Positions 47,930 to 59,151 of a DNA stretch of 64,000 nt are shown piece after piece. The DNA comes from Larix kaempferi (lineage: Eukaryota; Streptophyta; Pinopsida; Pinales; Pinaceae). Positions within the stretch are counted from its first letter, which is position 1, and the number at the start of each line of letters is the position of its first letter. Made by a program: the position numbers and the translations under genes. The stretch lies in contig BSBM01000440.1 in NCBI GenBank assembly GCA_027924585.1, positions 14,477,501 through 14,541,500 of the forward strand, given 5' to 3'. The notes beneath the pieces are model-generated. The model ran no database searches. It was not told the DNA's origin and saw only the letters and a list, made by a program, of their open reading frames with translations.

Positions 47930-48780
47930 ATGTTTAAAATATGTTTTGTATGAATGTTTAAAATGTTTTGATAATGTTTAGAATATGTTTTGCCTGAATG
48001 TTTAAAATGTTTTGATAGGTGCAATCTAAAGTTAGGAAATGTTGAATGTTGAGAATGAATGTTATGAAAGAATGAATGTTGAGAACTAATGAATGGGGAG
48101 ATGTTATGAATGTTTAAAATGTTAATCTAAAGGTAAGAAATGTTCAATGTTGAGAATGAATGTTAAGTTAGGAAATGTTGAATGTTGAAAATGAATGTTA
48201 TGGAAGAATGAATGTTGGGAAAAAATGAATGGGGAGATGTTAAGGAATATTTAAAATATTAATCTAAAGTTAGGAAATGTTCAATGTTGAGAATGAATGT
48301 TATGGTAGGAATCAATGTTGGGAAAAAATGAATGGGAGGTGTCAAAAATCTTTAAAATGTTAAGAGTAAATGAAACATTTGATAGGTGCAATTTAAAGTT
48401 AGGAAATGTTGAATGTTGAGAATGAATGTTATGGAAGAATGAATGGGAGGTGTTAAAGGAATGTTTGAAATGTTAATCCAAAGTTAGGAAATGTTCAATG
48501 TTGAGAATGAATGTTATGGTAAGAAATCAATGTTGGGAAAAAATGAATGGGAGGTGTCAAAAATGTTTAAAGTTAGGAATGAGAGTGAATGGAACATTTG
48601 ATAGGTGCAATTTAAAGTTAGGAAATGTTGAATTTGTAAAAAAATTTCAATTTGTTATGTTGAGAAATGTTATGGAAAGAATGAATGTTGAGAAAATGTT
48701 GAATCATAAGATTGAAGGTTTAAAATGTTAAGAAATAATGTTAAAATGTAAAGAAATGAAATGATAAAAAATTTTGATAG
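47930..48780. repeat. GAATGTT-rich tandem array between the two genes of transposon T
   Basis: About seven blocks with TTAGGAAATGTTGAATGTTG or the CAATGTTG variant, each followed by AGAATGAATGTTATGG and AATGAATGGGAGGTG-type sequence. Blocks with GAATG and CAATG alternate, giving a higher-order period near 220 bp. An open frame of 77 codons here (48498-48731) is only a translation of the repeat. Confidence 0.75.
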
Positions 48781-49024
48781 AAATATGAAGTTTTAATAGG
48801 TTCAATATTCTAATGTTTTGAATGAAAATCTATGAATTGTTTGATCTAAAAGTTTCAATATTTTGGTTGTTTGATTCATATGTAAATTTTAAATTTTAAT
48901 TAATGTTTTTCATATGTTCATTATTCAAGATATGATACATTGCATATGCAAATTTCAAATTTTAACTAATGTTATTCGTATGTTCATTGTTCAGGTACTT
49001 TGTAGTTCGTGAATTTTTAAATGT

Positions 49025-49259
49025 TGAAATCATGGCAAATGAGGATAATGATTTTTTGTTTTTTAATCACAAGTGAGGATTTCTGGATTGTGAAGCTTAT
49101 GCTAAGTTAGAGCAATGAATTTTAGACAACAATTCGATGAATGTTTATCGATTTGTTGTAAATAATCATTGCTCTAATTTAGCATAAGCTTCACAATCCA
49201 GAAATTTTTGTTTGTGATTAAAAATCAAATGATTGTTATCTTCATTTGCCATGATTTCA
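49025..49259. repeat. Foldback: 94-bp arms, 47-bp loop, inside transposon T
   Basis: Left arm 49025-49118 (TGAAATCATGGCAAATG... to GAGCAATGA) pairs with right arm 49166-49259 (TCATTGCTC... to GCCATGATTTCA); roughly ten mismatches and small indels. The loop has a further inner stem (ACAACAA/TTGTTGT). The left arm reads as coding from ATGGCAAATGAG (MANEDNDFLFF, later CEAYAKLEQ and NVYRFVVNN), broken by two TGA codons, so it looks like an exon fragment that was duplicated in inverse orientation. It sits between the two convergent genes. Confidence 0.85.
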
Positions 49260-49989
49260 GTTATGTGAACTTACATGTGAGAGATATATTATCTTTGTGC
49301 AACAATCATTTATTTAAAAACTATATAGATTAACAACTTGTTTTAAAAAACTCATTCAGATCATATTTATGGTGAAGTATATTAAAGAAATATGTTCAGT
49401 GGATTAAAAGAATACAAAATTTAATAGGTTTTTTGGTGATTTCTCATTGGCATCAATCAATCGAAAGTAAAAATTTGGGGCGGAGTGTGGGGATAGCCAC
49501 ATCCGTTATCTCATCCCTTAAGTGGTCTAATAGACATATGGGGACCCGAATAAAGTACTTTTGAATTCTCAAATAATTTTTGAATTCATTTTTAAGCATG
49601 TTAAATTACAACTATTTAAACTCTTATGTTTGTTGTCATTCAAGATAATATTCATAAAAATTCAATGAAAAAATATATTGTGCACAACAGTTGTGACACA
49701 TGGACAAAAAATATATTGTACACAACAATTGACATGGACAAAAACATAAATCAATTCATTTTTGATATATAGTTAAAAACATCGCAATGGAATACCATCC
49801 TCAATTATCCGTTCATGGTCACATATGGATAGTTTCCATTTTTTGGTTTTTAACTGTTTTTTTTTATGGAACTTGTACCAACCTTATTCGAGATGCACAT
49901 ACTAAATGACTATACTGACAACATATAACATCGGACTCATAATCTTGAAAGTAGACATAGTTTTTAGTCATATGCGTCTGCTGAAAAAA

Positions 49990-52917
49990 ATTAGCATTTT
50001 AAAATGATGGATCCTCTTTCATATGTAAATCAGTTGTCATTGTAATCCTCCAATAACTTCATTTTTCCTTCAGTGCATCGCATCAAATAATATTTGACAT
50101 TTTCGTTGTTGTCTAAAGGTGCAATCATAGCGAAAACATCTCTTGCGCAAATTATAATTGGTGTTAGCATTTTTAAATGAAGTAAATTGACTATACTTAT
50201 GGCGATGGACTAGAATGAACAATTAACTTAAAATTCAAGTAAGTTTATTACCTTCTCTAACAAGATCTGAAATTCTATCGCCATCAGATGATATTGCTAT
50301 TTCTTCTAATTCTAACTCTTCTACACTTGCCAGTGGCATTTTTCCTTTTGGATTAATCTATGTGTGTTTCCAAGCTTTTACGTAGTTGTTTGTTATGTTT
50401 TCACAAACTTCTGTAGATTCAACATTTTCAATGCAAATATGACAAAAGTATGATTGCTTTCTACTGTCAAATGCAAACACGTTTTGAAATGATTTTGTTT
50501 GAATAGAGTGAAGATCTCTAGTCCCATGTATGGTGCTAGCGTCATATGGTATTGATCTATTTATATCTTGGACCCCAACAAGCCAAAAAAATCTACACAA
50601 TAAATGATGAATCACTTTCAAAGAACAACTTTTTATGTTAATGTACATGTACTTAAATGTTAGTGTACATTTTTTTAAATTTCAAGAAATAATATAAATT
50701 AAAAAAATAGTGTACATACCTGCGCACATCTTTTGATTGTTGATTATAATCATGGCTTAGATTTAATTGACACCATTGGACAACCTCTGCCGCTGAATGA
50801 AACCGTGCAGAAGAATAGTTCATTTGCCATCCTCGAAGTGCTCTTTTTACGCATGCTCCTGCACCATCATGTTCACCTTTTCCATGCCCAGTTTCAAAGA
50901 AATTCCAGCGATGTTTAATGTTGAACGCTTTATGAAGTCGACATAGCCAAAAAAATGATCGTGAAGATTTAAATTGACCAGCACATCCATCAAACCATAT
51001 CCAATGCTCATTGAATTTAACTTCGCGTTTTTTCAGTGAGTCATAGAAAATATTTTCTATACAATGTTGAACAAAATGTGTATCGTGTGTACGATCATCG
51101 CTGATATAGAAGTGATATTCTTTAATCACATCTCGATTGTCACATGTGCTTTCAATGCCATCAACATTCTGTTGAGAATGTCTATATACAACATGGACAA
51201 ATATCGAAACTTGGTCAGAGTGATAGTATTCACTCTATATCTCTTTTTGTGCAGCAAATGTATAGTTTTCAGCAAAATCAACCACGGACAAAATTGTTCC
51301 GGGTGAAAAAATTTCATGAGACTGCTTGAATTGAAGATCTTGCCATCGTGCTCTATGTGAATGCTGGGTGTATTTATAAATTTCGCTTTCAAATTTTTTG
51401 AGAAAATATGTTACGCATATCTTGTCTTCTAGCAAATCAATTCTTTTGGAATGTGAATCACTAGAACTTGTACTATAATTGATGTATTCGTATCTCCTCC
51501 AATCAACATTTACATTTGACAACGATTGATCATTATCGATAAGATATTTATTGTGGAATAGCACCAGATTTCCACAATGATGACAATGTTTTCCATTGTC
51601 ACATTTCTTTGAATAAAATACTTCATCGTGATTTCTCTCACATAAAATTTGAGATATGAATTCACATATTGTGGGCGGAGGTGGTAAATTTGTCCAAAAC
51701 ATTTTACCAAATTCAAGAAACGTGTCATAATATAACTGAAATTGCAGATGATAACGGCAACAACATGTATCATGTATAGTAATAGGTCTAACATACCATG
51801 GTTTTTGTTGCACAAATGTAGTGATTGATATATTAATTCCACGATGATCTTCCTTGAATTTATTGAACAATTGTACTTGTGTCATGTCCATTATATGTTT
51901 TGGTTGGTTGTCATATACATTTCGTGATATTCTTTTGCGTATCACATCTCTTGAATTTGGTGAAACTCGAGCATGTCCAACCAATATTCTTGTACAATAT
52001 CTTTAACACCTGCTCCCAATCTATCTTTGTAAGGTTGTCTACAAATAATTGCCCAGCAAGCAAGTTCATTATTTTCATCTATTTGCATTCTGAATTTGTT
52101 ATGTTTGTATAATGTCTTTCTTGATGTTCCAACTGCTTTTGCTAATTCTGTTGTCAAACGCTTTTGTTTAGTACTAGCTGAAAAAATTGTTGTATGAATT
52201 GATTTACGTGCAGCACTGATATCTTTCTTCCTAGATTTTTCAATTTTTTTTATTGCATCACCTATATTTTTCATCACATTTTGTTTCAATATCGACTCTT
52301 TTGTCGCTTTGTGAATACCCAATAATGATGTAGCACCTTCTAACTTCTTGGACACTAATAAACATCTCAAAATTTGTGCTTGTCCTGTTATTGAGTAATC
52401 CTTGAGAACTTCATCATAAAATTTTGTAGCATGATATCGTGCAACATGTATTGGTAGTTTTTCTCCATATTTGTCGCAATCAATGTCTTCTAACATTTCA
52501 TCATCAATGGTAAAAGTACCTATACATCAAGTTAAATTTAATTTAACATATATCCAAAAATAAAATTCATTATAAAAAAATGAATTTGGAAAATATATGA
52601 TATATACATACCAGGTCCAATTTCTGGATCTTGAACTTGATCGTCAATATTGACTTCATCGACATTAGCATGTAAATCACTATTTACATCTTCTACAATG
52701 GTCTTTTCAACTTCAATTTGTTCTTCTTGTACTCTATTTTCAATTTCCATCTCTTCAACATTATCATGTAAATTTGTATTTATATCTTCAATAGTTCTCT
52801 CTTCCGTTTCGGCAACCCTTTGTTTTTTGGCAATATATCTGAGTTTTTGTTTCTCTCTATTACCATCATCATCACGTTTACGATCACCTTTTTTTGACGT
52901 TTTCTCTTATTGCCCAT
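49990..52917 (-). pseudogene. DDE/D transposase gene of transposon T (spliced, broken)
   Basis: Exons on the minus strand: 52917-52612, 52519-50720, 50592-50252 and a last one of about 50190-50018; the first two junctions are GT-AG and in phase. N-terminus MGNKRKRQKK (nuclear signal), an acidic stretch, then a helical domain with KSRKKDISAARK and TELAKAVGTSRKTLYKH (helix-turn-helix-like), a Cys/His cluster (CDNGKHCHHCGN), and the catalytic core: VVDFAENY (51270s), WIWFDGCAGQFKSS (51000s), HGKGEHDGAGACVKR (50870s), giving Asp-Asp-Asp/Glu candidates. The C-terminal exon has YYLMRCTEGKMKLLED. Lesions: frameshift in a 7-A run at about 52890, frameshift near 51975, TAG at 51235-51237, TAG at about 50333. 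Similar DFAENY/DG-QFK/HGKG proteins occur in many eukaryotes as far as I recall, mostly unnamed. Confidence 0.75.
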
Positions 52918-53049
52918 GATTGTTTAATCTATAGATGATCAATTAAAGAATCATTACTTTATAGTAAAAATAAATAAATTAAGATTTAAAAACTTTTGCG
53001 GAATTTATAAAAACATGAACTGAAATTTACTTCACCTTATAAAAATTTT

Positions 53050-54240
53050 GTAAGAGTCTTTTAAAGAAGATCTCTTTGGAATTAACTTTCCTTTGAAAAA
53101 ACTCTTTGAACAAAAATCTTCTTGGAAAAAAACCTTCTTGGAAAGAAATAAGAAACTCCTTGACAATAAATTACCTACCCATTGGAAAATAATAAGAACA
53201 CCTTGTAAATAAATCTTTTTTGTAAAAATCATTGGAAAAAAAACCTCTTTGAAAAAATATCTACGAAAAAAGCCACTAGGAAAAAGTACTTTGAAAAAAA
53301 ACTTATTTGTAAACATATCTTGGAAAAAACCATTGTAAAAAAATAACTTATTTGTAAAAATACTTTGAGTAAATAACTTATTTGTAAAAATACTTTGAGT
53401 AAATAACTCTTTGAAAAAACTCATTTCAAAGAAATAAGAAGTGCAAAACTACGTTGGAAAAAAACCCTTTGCAAAATACCTTAGCAACACAACTATTTGA
53501 AAAAACCCCTTTCAAATAAATAAGAAGTGCAAAACTACTTTGGAAAAAATACCTTAGCAAAACAACTATTTGAAAAAACCTCTTTCAAATAAATAAGAAG
53601 TGCAAAACTACTTTGGAAAAAAACCATTTGTAAATTATCTTACCAAAACAACTCTTTGAAAAAATCCCTTTCAAAGAAATAAGAAGGAAAAATACATTTT
53701 TTTTGCAAAAATACTTTGGGATACACACTTTTTAAATACAATCCTTGCAAACATGTCTAAGAAAAGAAATATTTTGAAAAAACTCCTTGCAAATATGCCT
53801 TAGAAAAAAACACCTTCAATGTGCCTTTTAAAATAAAATAAAAAGAAACATACTTTGTAAAAACCTCCTTTTGCAAAAAATGTCTTCTTTGCAAATATGC
53901 AATAAGAAAATAAATATTTTGAAAAAACACCTTGCAAATATACCTTAGAAAAAAAACACCTTCAATGTGCCTTTTGGAAAAGAAAAAAAAAAAGAAACAT
54001 ACTTTGTAAAAACCTCATTTTGCAAAAAATGTCTTCTTTGCAAATATGCAATAAGAAAAGAAATATTTTGAAAAAACTCCTTGCAAATATGCCTTAGAAA
54101 AAAAACTCCTTCAATGTGCCTTTTGGGAAAATAAAAAAAATAAATAAATAAATAAAAAATAAAAAATAAAAAAGAAGAAGAAGAAGAAGAAACATACCTT
54201 GTAAAGACCTCCTTTTGCAAAAAATGTCTCCTTCTTTCAA
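53050..54240. repeat. A-rich tandem array in the right arm of transposon T
   Basis: 1.2 kb of short themes (TTTGAAAAAAC, CTTTGCAAAATACC, AAATAAGAAGTGCAAAACTA) organised in higher-order units: about 73-85 bp at 53410-53690 and about 150 bp at 53758-54240, the latter three times with AATAAGAAAAGAAATATTTTG, CCTTCAATGTGCC and GAAACATACTTTGTAAA. Long open frames here on the minus strand are Phe-rich repeat translations, not genes. Confidence 0.8.
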
Positions 54241-54341
54241 AATTAGCTTGACAAAAAATATGTGATGTTAAAACATACGAAAATAATGAATCGATTTTAG
54301 GTTTATTTATATAAGTATAGAAAACATAATTTTTTTTTTTT

Positions 54342-54472
54342 CCCGGTCGACGAGTTTTTTTTCCGTTTCATTATTCGACCGAATAACCTTCAATGTAATT
54401 GACGTTGCCGTTATGGAAAAAGGTTATTCGGCCGAATAATTATTCGGCCGAATAATTATTTCGGGCGAATAT
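54342..54472. repeat. Right subterminal palindrome array of transposon T
   Basis: Copies of TTATTCGGCCGAATAA at 54423 and 54438 (overlapping), a variant TTATTCGACCGAATAA at 54370, a degenerate TTTCGGGCGAATA at 54459 and CCCGGTCGACGAG at 54342. Same motif as in the left arm; here it lies about 830 bp from the end instead of 65 bp. Confidence 0.8.
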
Positions 54473-55279
54473 TCTCTGCAACATGAAAGATTCACATTTC
54501 TGCAGAATTTTCAGGTTTCTCTATTTTCGGAAGGGAAAAACCACTTCTTGCACAACAAAACGAATGTCGGACTTGATACCAGTAGGTTCATCATTGAATC
54601 TACTTTACGTGGGTATAAATTTTGTTGTATATAGATAAGAACTGATATTTTTTAAGTTTTATTTTCGTAATATGTGTTGAGTTAGGATTCAACTCTTTAA
54701 AAAAACGGTGAAAAGAAAAATCCATAATTTTAAAAATACAGCACCAAAAAAATTGAAAAAAATGTGGGACTCTTAATTGGCGTGTCTACTTCAAAAGGGT
54801 GTTCGTAGATTTTCTACTTTTATAGCGGATTGAGAGAAAGGTGGCGCAACAAAAAAGATGTTGAAAATCGACTGAGTTTCCCCATTGATCGACTTTAAAA
54901 AAATATAATAATTAGTATATAGATCCATTGGTTACAAACTTATAGTCAGGCACTAGTACATTGTGTGTAGATTGTCGTAGCATTTTCTGTTTTTGCAAAA
55001 AACAAGTCTAACAACGATTTTAGTGGCACAACAAATCATAACTATTTTGTAGTCTTTTCATTTTATAAGAACACACTATCAAACATTTGCGAAATCGACA
55101 TGTCAAATCTTAATAAAAAAAATTGAAAAAATTATGAATAGAAAGCTAACAAAATTCTATAAAAGTTTTCTTTTTACTGCAAAGTGAAATTTTAAACAAA
55201 AATATCACTTTTGTTCGCCCGAAGTTGAAAAACATGAAAAAACCAGAATTATTTTCTCATGAGACCCCCCAAAATAGAC
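54473..55279. other. Right terminal region of transposon T, non-coding
   Basis: AT-rich, no open frame of note and no repeat family recognised. It ends in the right inverted repeat. Confidence 0.5.
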
Positions 55280-55301
55280 ACCCATCTTCATTTTTTCACC
55301 C
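55280..55301 (-). repeat. Right terminal inverted repeat of transposon T
   Basis: Minus strand GGGTGAAAAAATGAAGATGG, paired with 43005-43026. Confidence 0.8.
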
Positions 55302-57735
55302 TGTAGCTGCCAGAGCGTGCGTGGTGCAGGAAGGTATAATATGGATTGAACTTTGAGGGGGTCTACAACGATTCCTTTGTGAGAAACAATGAAACCTAAC
55401 AACTGGCCTGCCTGAACGCAAAAGACGCACTTGAGTGGGTTCAAGCAGATCTGATACATGTGACAACGCAGAAAAACTTGCTGGAGGTCATTGAGGTGGT
55501 CAGATCATTTCTTGGAATGTGCTGTGAGATCATTAAGATAGACTAATAAGATATGGACCAAGTTGTGAAAACAATAGGTCATGGCCCGCTGGAAGGTGGC
55601 GCTAGCATTTTTAAGGCCGAAAGGCATGACACGATAGGAAAAGGTGCCCCATGGGGTGGTGAAGGTAGTCTTGTATTGATCTTCCTTGTGGATCTGAATC
55701 TGGTTGTATCCTAAGAAACCATCCATGAAGGATAGGAACTCATGGCCCGCACACGCATCGATGAGTTGGTCAATAAATGGCATGGGGAAGTTGTCTTTGG
55801 TACATGCTCGGTTTAAATCGTGAAATTCAGTACATACTCTGATGGTGCCTAGTTTCTTGTTAACGGGGATGGGGTTAGAAACCCAAGTGGTGTATGCAAT
55901 AGGATAAATGAATCCTGTTGTGCGAAGTTTCTCAATCTCTTCTTTAACGGCGGGGAGCTTTGATGGGTGAATGGGGCGTTGTTTCTGGCGAACAGGGGGT
56001 ACATCTGGCCATGTGTCAATGTGGTGCTCTATAATAGCGGGGTCAAGACCAGGCATTTCGATATAGGACCAGGCAAAGACATCGCGGAACTCTTGGAAAA
56101 AAAATTTGTACTCTCCAATCTCGTACTCAGTGCAGGAGGCTCCTAACGTAATGAGTTCATGAGCACTGGCTGGGGCAGAGATATCAATGTGAATTGTGGG
56201 TGAAATGTTGGCCATGTTACCTTCCTCGAAGGCATCGGGAGCGGGAATGGGATCTTTAAACCAATCGACTTTGGTGGGGAGGAAATCTTTGGACTCAACC
56301 GAAAATTGGGTGGCTATGATGGGGAAAGACTCTTCCGAGAGGAAATAGGAAAGATGGTGCATATCCTCCCAAGGGTAATTTGGTGCAGTAAGAGCCTCGA
56401 GAATCTCCTCGTCATTGTGGAAACTTTGTGCCATCAAATCGGTTGACGAGGGAGCGCTAGTAGTAGAGATCATATAAATGGTATTGATCTCGCCTGTTGG
56501 TGGAGATTCCGGGGGGTGGATCTCTTCAATGGTGGGAGGAGACGTCTCGAGGTCCAAATTATTCATCTCATAGAGGGCAGCTCTGTAATCTGGGAGATCT
56601 GGACAATGATGTGAGTAATGGCCGTAAATACCACATATTGCACAAGGGTGGTTGGTATGAAGTGATTTATCACGAGGTTTAGGGGTAGGGTCGAGTTGGA
56701 CAACCGGGTTGTTGGGGTCGTCGTCAAGCATTTGCATGTGTTCTTGTAATGTGGGTAATTGTGGACATTGATGGGTAGCATGGCCCAACTCATCACACAA
56801 AGAGCATTTGGGAGGAGCACGAAACACGGGAGGATTTTTAACTATTTTGGGCAGGGGTAGAGTGTTGTATGGTTGTGAGCCTCTGCCCCCAGTGTGCTTG
56901 ATAAGAGGGGTGGGACCGGTGGATGAGGAAGGAGTAGTGACACCGAGAGGTGGTTGACTAGTAGTGGTGATGGGTTGCACCGGTTGTAGGATGACATTTG
57001 GTGTTGGAGGGGTAACGGGAGGCGTGATATACCACACGGGTAATCCTAAAGTTAACCCGAGGAGGCTGAGAGTAGCCATAACCGGGGCGCTTACTACTCC
57101 CGAAGGGGGGAATAGGAAAGGGATCGTATGGATGGGTGTAACACCAACATGACTAGGTACCAGTGGTGGTTGGGGTAACAAGGGCGGTTGATGGTTGGGT
57201 GTTGATGGATTGTGGGAGAGGGTACATAAGTCAGATATTTTAGTCGCTGGTGATGGGGGGGGAATAGATTGGAATGTGGAAGTCATCAGCGTATCTGAGT
57301 AAACTCCGGGTCCCACTGAGGAAACCAACAAGGTAGATGCACCGCAAACGGGTTGTTCAACCATGGGGAGAACGTTTTCGGGTGCAGCGGGGGCATTGGG
57401 ATCGTAATAAGTGAGTTGATCAATCTTGACCACGCATCCTTCATGGGGGGACACCATGGTACGAAAAACGGATGAGGAAACCACCCGCATGGAGTACATG
57501 TAACTGCGGCCAAGTAAGAGGTTATAATCAAGTTGGGCATTGATGACCTCTATGTCAATAAGCACTATTTTACCAGCCAACTGGACGGGGACATTAGCTA
57601 AGAGACCTTGGGGTTGAGCCGAACGACCGTCGTAGGCTTGCAACGCAGTGGTGGACTGCTGGAGAGTAGGGGATCCCAACTTCTGCTAAATGAATGTGGA
57701 CATAACGCATGTAGAGGCACCCTCATCGATAATGC
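55302..57735 (-). pseudogene. Pol of element B: protease, Pro-rich linker with two zinc knuckles, RT (broken)
   Basis: The protease starts around 57735 with CIIDEGAS, where the Asp-Ser/Thr-Gly triad reads Asp-Glu-Gly, and continues after a stop at 57680 in a 724-codon frame with AQLDYNLLLGRSYMY. Residues 130-280 are Pro/Thr-rich. Two perfect CX2CX4HX4C knuckles follow (residues 292-305 CSLCDELGHATHQC and 346-359 CAICGIYGHYSHHC). RT spans about 540-724 with MDGFLGYNQI and TPWGTF; the catalytic box is VYLND, with Asn for one Asp. A stop at about 55504 follows, then MYQICLNPLKCVF and LLGFIVSHKGI to the T insertion. Zinc knuckles between protease and RT are unusual. Confidence 0.8.
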
Positions 57736-57736
57736 A

Positions 57737-58201
57737 TCAATGGATGAAAAGATTCCGAATGGATACAGAAACTTGGAACGCTAATGTGGAAGGCAGGCGT
57801 GGTTCGGATTGGTCCAAATCGAATGCCATCATTCGTGAATCAGTTGGGTCAATAGCACCAATGGCTGATAGCAAAGTCTTGCGCTGTGTAGGATAGTTTT
57901 TTAAGACCTCTAATGCAGACATGGTTGCGGGGGACTGAGCTAAGTCGTCCACAATGTTGTAATTAGACGCAGCACGAGCATTGGGGTTATTGTTGATGCG
58001 GCAAAGTGGGAAGCGAGGGGCTTTTGGGGCGCCATCTAGTGGAGCCGGAGGTATTCGTAACGACTGATCGGTGGGAAGAGTGTTGGTGTTTTTGTCGGCG
58101 GGAGGGGCTTCAGGGGTGGAGCCGTATTGGTTTCGATGGGTTTGAAGGTTGAAATCAACAGATGACATCATTAACAAGTGATGGGTACCTGAGTCTAGCA
58201 T
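57737..58201 (-). pseudogene. Gag-pol linker of element B with open frame of 154 codons
   Basis: Low-complexity N-terminal part, then YNIVDDLAQSPATMSALEVL and YPTQRKTLLSAIGAIDP, a stretch typical of the region before the protease in Tat-like elements of this type. It ends at a TGA just before CIIDEGAS of the protease, so it was once joined to pol. Confidence 0.6.
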
Positions 58202-58970
58202 GGGTTGATTAGAAGATGCATAAGGGATTTGCTATTGTGGAGGCGCATTTCCTTGAGGGGGAGCTAACAGTTGAGTGTTCACCACACCTTGGGTTAGTAA
58301 AGGGTTCTGTAACACCAAGGGTTGAGTCTGAGGTGGTGGGGGGTTAGGTGGCGCCTGAGGTGTCGCATGCCCTTGGCGATGGGCATCATCGGTCTAGAGT
58401 TGTCAGGACCGCTCCAAATGTGGGCAAGCGTGTGTGTAATGGCCATAGACCTTGTAAATAGAACAAGGATGGTTCGTTTGCAAAGTAGGTTTTTTGGCTT
58501 GTTTGGGCGGTCGGTCGGGGTTTTGGTTGGCAGGTGCCGTGTTATTATTGTTTGGGGGATTAGGTGGCTGGCCGCCTTGGTCTGGCGGGGGGTTGTTCTC
58601 GCGATTACGTCCTTTTCCGCGGTTTTGCTGGCCTTTTTGGCGTTGGTTATTTTGATTCTGTTGCGGATTTTGTTGGGCATACACTTTCCCTTGGGTGGCA
58701 GGTGGGTTCTGGGGTTGTGCAGGTGCGGGAGAAGGCTGCAGTGGATAATAAGTGGGTGGAGGCAGTGCAGGTGTTGAACCATGTGGGGGTTTATAATATG
58801 TCTGTGTGATGGGTTGTGGGTTTGCCGCAAGTGCTGCCTGTGGCAGATAATAAGCAGGGGGGCTTGAGAGAATACAGGAGCTTGCGTGACCTACGGGTGA
58901 TAATATGGTTGAGGTGCGACCGGGGGGACGTAAGCGGGGGATGCATGGCTTAAGCATTGAGGTGGACATG
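58202..58970 (-). pseudogene. Gag C-terminal region (nucleocapsid) of element B
   Basis: A Gln/Pro/Asn-rich segment (NPQQNQNNQRQKGQQNRGKG) followed by a zinc knuckle whose second Cys is lost (HPCSIYKVYGHYTHAC). Stops just after ERS break the frame. The basic Asn/Gln-rich segment would bind RNA in the particle. The knuckle is nearly the same as the second one in pol, so one arose by duplication of the other. Open frames in the other two frames here are shadows. Confidence 0.65.
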
Positions 58971-59151
58971 AGGGTCCATGGGAATGGTGATTATGTGCCA
59001 TGGGAGCATATGAATTGGTTACTCCAGAGTAGGATGTAGCCCACGAAAGGTCGGGGCCATGGCTAGTGCGTGCTATGGAAAAGGGCTGGTTATGCGAGGT
59101 AATACGACCAATGATTCCGTCTGCGGCATGGGATGCCCCCGGCGCAGCATT

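Larger units (their letters stand above)
43005..55301. mobile_element. Transposon T, 12.3-kb DNA transposon of unassigned superfamily
   Basis: Boundaries come from the RT frame of element B, which reads on from 55302 to 43004 without loss. Ends form imperfect inverted repeats: GGGTAAAAACGTGAAGGTGG at 43005 and GGGTGAAAAAATGAAGATGG inward from 55301 (18 of 22 equal). Inside are: palindrome arrays near both ends, a GC-rich repeat, a palindromic satellite, a duplicated promoter-like stretch, a seven-exon gene of unknown function (plus), a GAATGTT-rich array, a foldback, a spliced DDE/D transposase gene (minus) and an A-rich array. The two genes converge. Both have stops or frameshifts, so this copy is inactive. 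Confidence 0.85.

Noticed and set aside
53032-53424. 130-codon minus-strand frame rich in Phe.
   Set aside because: It is a translation of the A-rich tandem array.
43005-55301. CACTA (En/Spm) element, because of subterminal repeats and two genes.
   Set aside because: The ends begin GGGT, not CACTA, and the transposase lacks the Tnp2-type sequence I would expect; the 3-bp target duplication is not supported.
58294-58830. Long frames on both strands in the nucleocapsid region of B (178 and 151 codons).
   Set aside because: The frame 58969-58403 carries the gag motif; the others are shadows of low-complexity Pro/Gln codons.
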